The notes under the pieces are model-generated. The model saw only the letters and a list, made by a program, of their open reading frames with translations. It did not search any database and was not told the origin of the DNA. A stretch of DNA of 46,400 nt, from the NCBI GenBank assembly GCA_021770065.1, contig JAETRR010000037.1, positions 1-46,400 of the forward strand, read 5' to 3'. Both the position numbers and the translations under genes were made by a program. Positions 45,301 through 46,400 of this stretch are shown piece by piece (position 1 is the first letter of the stretch; each line of letters begins with the position of its first letter). This DNA is from Lachnoclostridium sp. (GTDB lineage Bacteria > Bacillota > Clostridia > Lachnospirales > Lachnospiraceae).

Positions 45301-46400
45301 GCATACGATGAACGAGGCAGAATTGTAAAGCAGACTTTTGCAAACGGGGTATGGCAGGAGTTTTCCTATGACGACAGGCACCGCAGGAATACAACTACCT
45401 ACAGTGAGAGTGGGAAAATTGAGGTTTATGAGTATAATAAAGAACAGCTTATGGAGCGGATTCTTTACGAGGACGGAACCTGTACCATTTATGAGTATTC
45501 CAAAGATAATCTGCGTACAAAGGAGACGGGGCGTACAGGGGCTGAAACCTGCTGGGAATATGACGTATACGGCCGCCTTATCCGGGAAACCATGCCGGAC
45601 GGGTATGAAAAGCGTTATGTTTATGATGAGAACCAGGATCTGATCCGGGTATGGGATACGGATGATCGGGAAACCATCAATACGTATGACAGAAATCATA
45701 ACCTTCTGTGCATCAAGGAAAAGATATCGGAGGGACAGTGGAAAGAAACCTGTTACGAGTACGATGAAAAAGGGCGTCGGATCTCCAGCGAAGACGCTCT
45801 GGGAAATGTGACCATACAGCAGTATGAAAAGAATGGGGCGCATCCTGTCCGTATAGTTACGCCTAAAGGGGAAGAGACTGCTTACGGCTACGATAAGGTC
45901 GGCCGGCGTATGTCCGTCAGCAATCCTTACGGGACAGTGGAACTGAGCTACAATTCCCGGAACTTTGTTACCAGGCGGATTGACGGGGAAGGTTATGAAA
46001 GCCGCTGGTTCTATGACCGGATGGGAAAGCTTACATCCTATTACCCGGCCAGACAGTGGAAGGAACAGGAGGGCGGCTACGAGTACCGGTATGACTTCCT
46101 GGAACGTTTGGAGGAAATCATATCGCCCCTTAAGGAGCATCAGAGAGTGTTCCGGAACATTGACGGAGACATTGTGCGTTCTGTCCATCCGGTCAGCTAT
46201 GAAACGGCAGGAGAGAATGGAGCCGGCACCCATTATGACTATGACAAGGACGGGAACTGCATACGGATTCATTACCCGGACGGCGGAACGGAGCGCAGGT
46301 TCTATGACGCCGAGGGGAATATGCAAAAGCAGGTGCTTCCGGAAACTTACGACCAGGAGACAGACGACGGAAAAGGCTTTTCCTACGGCTATGATTCCGC
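42325..46400 (+). CDS. VgrG-Rhs fusion, spike with Rhs/YD-repeat effector (runs off the window)
   Basis: The frame is open from ATG 42325, behind GGGAGG, to the window end (1358 codons seen). A GpD-like part comes first (YEESDWDFLKRLASHF, about 152-167), then the gp5-type OB-fold (YCMPEVGSQVHIYFPGDDE, about 323-341) and a short beta-helix. A Gly/Ala hydrophobic stretch (about 540-590) may cross or insert in membranes. TTGDPVDASTGSYI at about 772-785 opens the Rhs shell (DUF6531-like), followed by more than ten YD repeats such as YDREGRLSYI and YDEKGRRISS. In known Rhs proteins the C-terminal toxin is enclosed in this shell and released. The toxin and its immunity gene must lie beyond 46400. 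Spike and cargo are fused, so it is a third, dedicated spike. Confidence 0.88.
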   Translation, partial: MEITYQGLRISLPIEGLIQVEDFTLNAAFNCHASVSMLILAEEESLEASIHGLADGAAIEICEEETLFVGKITKAELVRRQGLCLLAVTAVSYTMDWELAPVSQSFLNLDATYGQVMDKVLENQPGAEIMDCVTQGAVIPDFLLQYEESDWDFLKRLASHFHTFLVPDCRAGHGRAYFGIPAYTEETVLEAGQYQEIKHMDQYYHAGQKAGLLPQEHISWEIRTGRTLSLAQRVRFHGIRTLVTAISWYTENGALVRSYELGREKGTISPVLKNPNIYGMSIPATVKERSGNCVRVHFHIDPEYDTSPNVKYFTYAIESSFIYCMPEVGSQVHIYFPGDDEKDAVAVHAIRTESAGGASGTSGSGSSSGKSYAQNPDNKSFSNVNGAELLMTPSGASVSADSDQNTCVQLDTNGNAKITGKNVIICADKNLSLGEPSSEDGEAVSCVYLEAETINLQIGEEDSNAKIELTEEAKIIAAFIKMDASDTTPAERPAEELKKELTANDAETRGMINGGVSSQLVNKYEEGKQKVLGGLSRILKVTVTIGLFVGITVLTAGWGAAFSGPMLASYGLGLGMTASGIAEVQEGTQDIEKSQSGDLSESHNFIRDDWIAPIVGEENKYIVYEFAKIANEIAFGIVSGKALGEAFTLAEKAGKIGKFVCGSQELKNLKTALQVGGNVGNGLLNQIATTGTINPWGLAVDMGIGVIQGQLGSSITGSITKGLHINSKAAKIALGTVVDTFLDGVVCDLTGQEFNVWESAAMNVWANAAAVTTGDPVDASTGSYIVHTTDFILAGIPEELKIERTYRSACREVSVMGKGWQFPYASRLYRDTAVSGRVHLNTITGHSVYFEQEEGRWVNKSKGTGRFALETLEEQGIHVLTDVISHTICVYDREGRLSYIEHPNRQRISFSYTAEGLSEIKTSLGNMLKVESQNGRILQVVDEIGRRTQYRYEGDLLTDVVHMDEGITHYEYDGNGYITAVTDQNGVRYLENAYDERGRIVKQTFANGVWQEFSYDDRHRRNTTTYSESGKIEVYEYNKEQLMERILYEDGTCTIYEYSKDNLRTKETGRTGAETCWEYDVYGRLIRETMPDGYEKRYVYDENQDLIRVWDTDDRETINTYDRNHNLLCIKEKISEGQWKETCYEYDEKGRRISSEDALGNVTIQQYEKNGAHPVRIVTPKGEETAYGYDKVGRRMSVSNPYGTVELSYNSRNFVTRRIDGEGYESRWFYDRMGKLTSYYPARQWKEQEGGYEYRYDFLERLEEIISPLKEHQRVFRNIDGDIVRSVHPVSYETAGENGAGTHYDYDKDGNCIRIHYPDGGTERRFYDAEGNMQKQVLPETYDQETDDGKGFSYGYDS

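Noticed and set aside
44929..46326. Long open frame on the minus strand (465 codons)
   Set aside because: It lies opposite the VgrG-Rhs gene, whose frame has clear YD repeats; the antisense product has no recognisable domain.
21770..46400. Prophage or R-type tail remnant
   Set aside because: No capsid, portal, terminase, holin, lysin or tape-measure gene is seen, while FHA, PP2C-like, Hsp70-like and Rhs genes are not typical of phage tails.

Overview
The window looks like a chromosomal stretch of a spore-forming gut Clostridia member, most likely Lachnospiraceae. This is inferred from Firmicutes-style AGGAGG ribosome binding sites, a clostridial SleC-like spore cortex enzyme remnant, and the style of the MarR/ABC, CsoR and ECF sigma/DUF4367 genes. 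No rRNA, tRNA or CRISPR array is visible. There is no prophage core (no terminase, portal or capsid gene).

Region 1-7034 is a markedly AT-rich accessory island bounded by perfect inverted repeats of at least 65 bp (1-65 and 6970-7034). It holds two convergent units: a large nuclease-ATPase-repeat protein resembling Avs/STAND antiphage proteins (+ strand), and a three-gene operon of two GT2 glycosyltransferases and a ROK-family protein (- strand). The same 65-bp sequence lies directly upstream of both units.

Region 7.1-18.9 kb looks like ordinary chromosome: an S66 LD-carboxypeptidase, a MarR regulator with a heterodimeric ABC exporter, an Asn/Thr/Gly-repeat lipoprotein, a 211-bp imperfect hairpin, asnS, a DUF2201/VWA protein with a MoxR-like AAA+ ATPase, and a CsoR-type repressor. 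It ends in a SleC-like gene cut off mid-domain next to what looks like a transposase remnant. From 19.2 to 21.7 kb there is a small HTH gene, an ECF sigma/anti-sigma pair, a direct repeat and a small secreted protein.

Region 21.8-46.4 kb is the main discovery: one codirectional, tightly packed cluster that reads as a divergent contractile injection system. In order it encodes a membrane VWA protein, a sheath-like protein, two tandem tube-like proteins, a strong hairpin terminator, a J-domain protein, a membrane FHA protein, a small ORF, a zinc-ribbon FHA protein, two degenerate PP2C-like membrane proteins, an actin/Hsp70-like ATPase, three unrecognised (possibly baseplate) proteins, a possible DcrB/EagR-like chaperone, two VgrG-like spikes, a pentapeptide-repeat protein, a DUF1629-like protein, a DUF4280 PAAR-like tip with a coiled coil, and a VgrG-Rhs fusion that runs off the window. 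No ClpV/AAA+ unfoldase, TssJLM membrane complex, gp25/TssE, LysM protein or tape measure was recognised. The J-domain plus Hsp70-like pair may do the chaperone or disassembly work, and the FHA/PP2C-like proteins suggest phosphorylation-linked control without a visible kinase.
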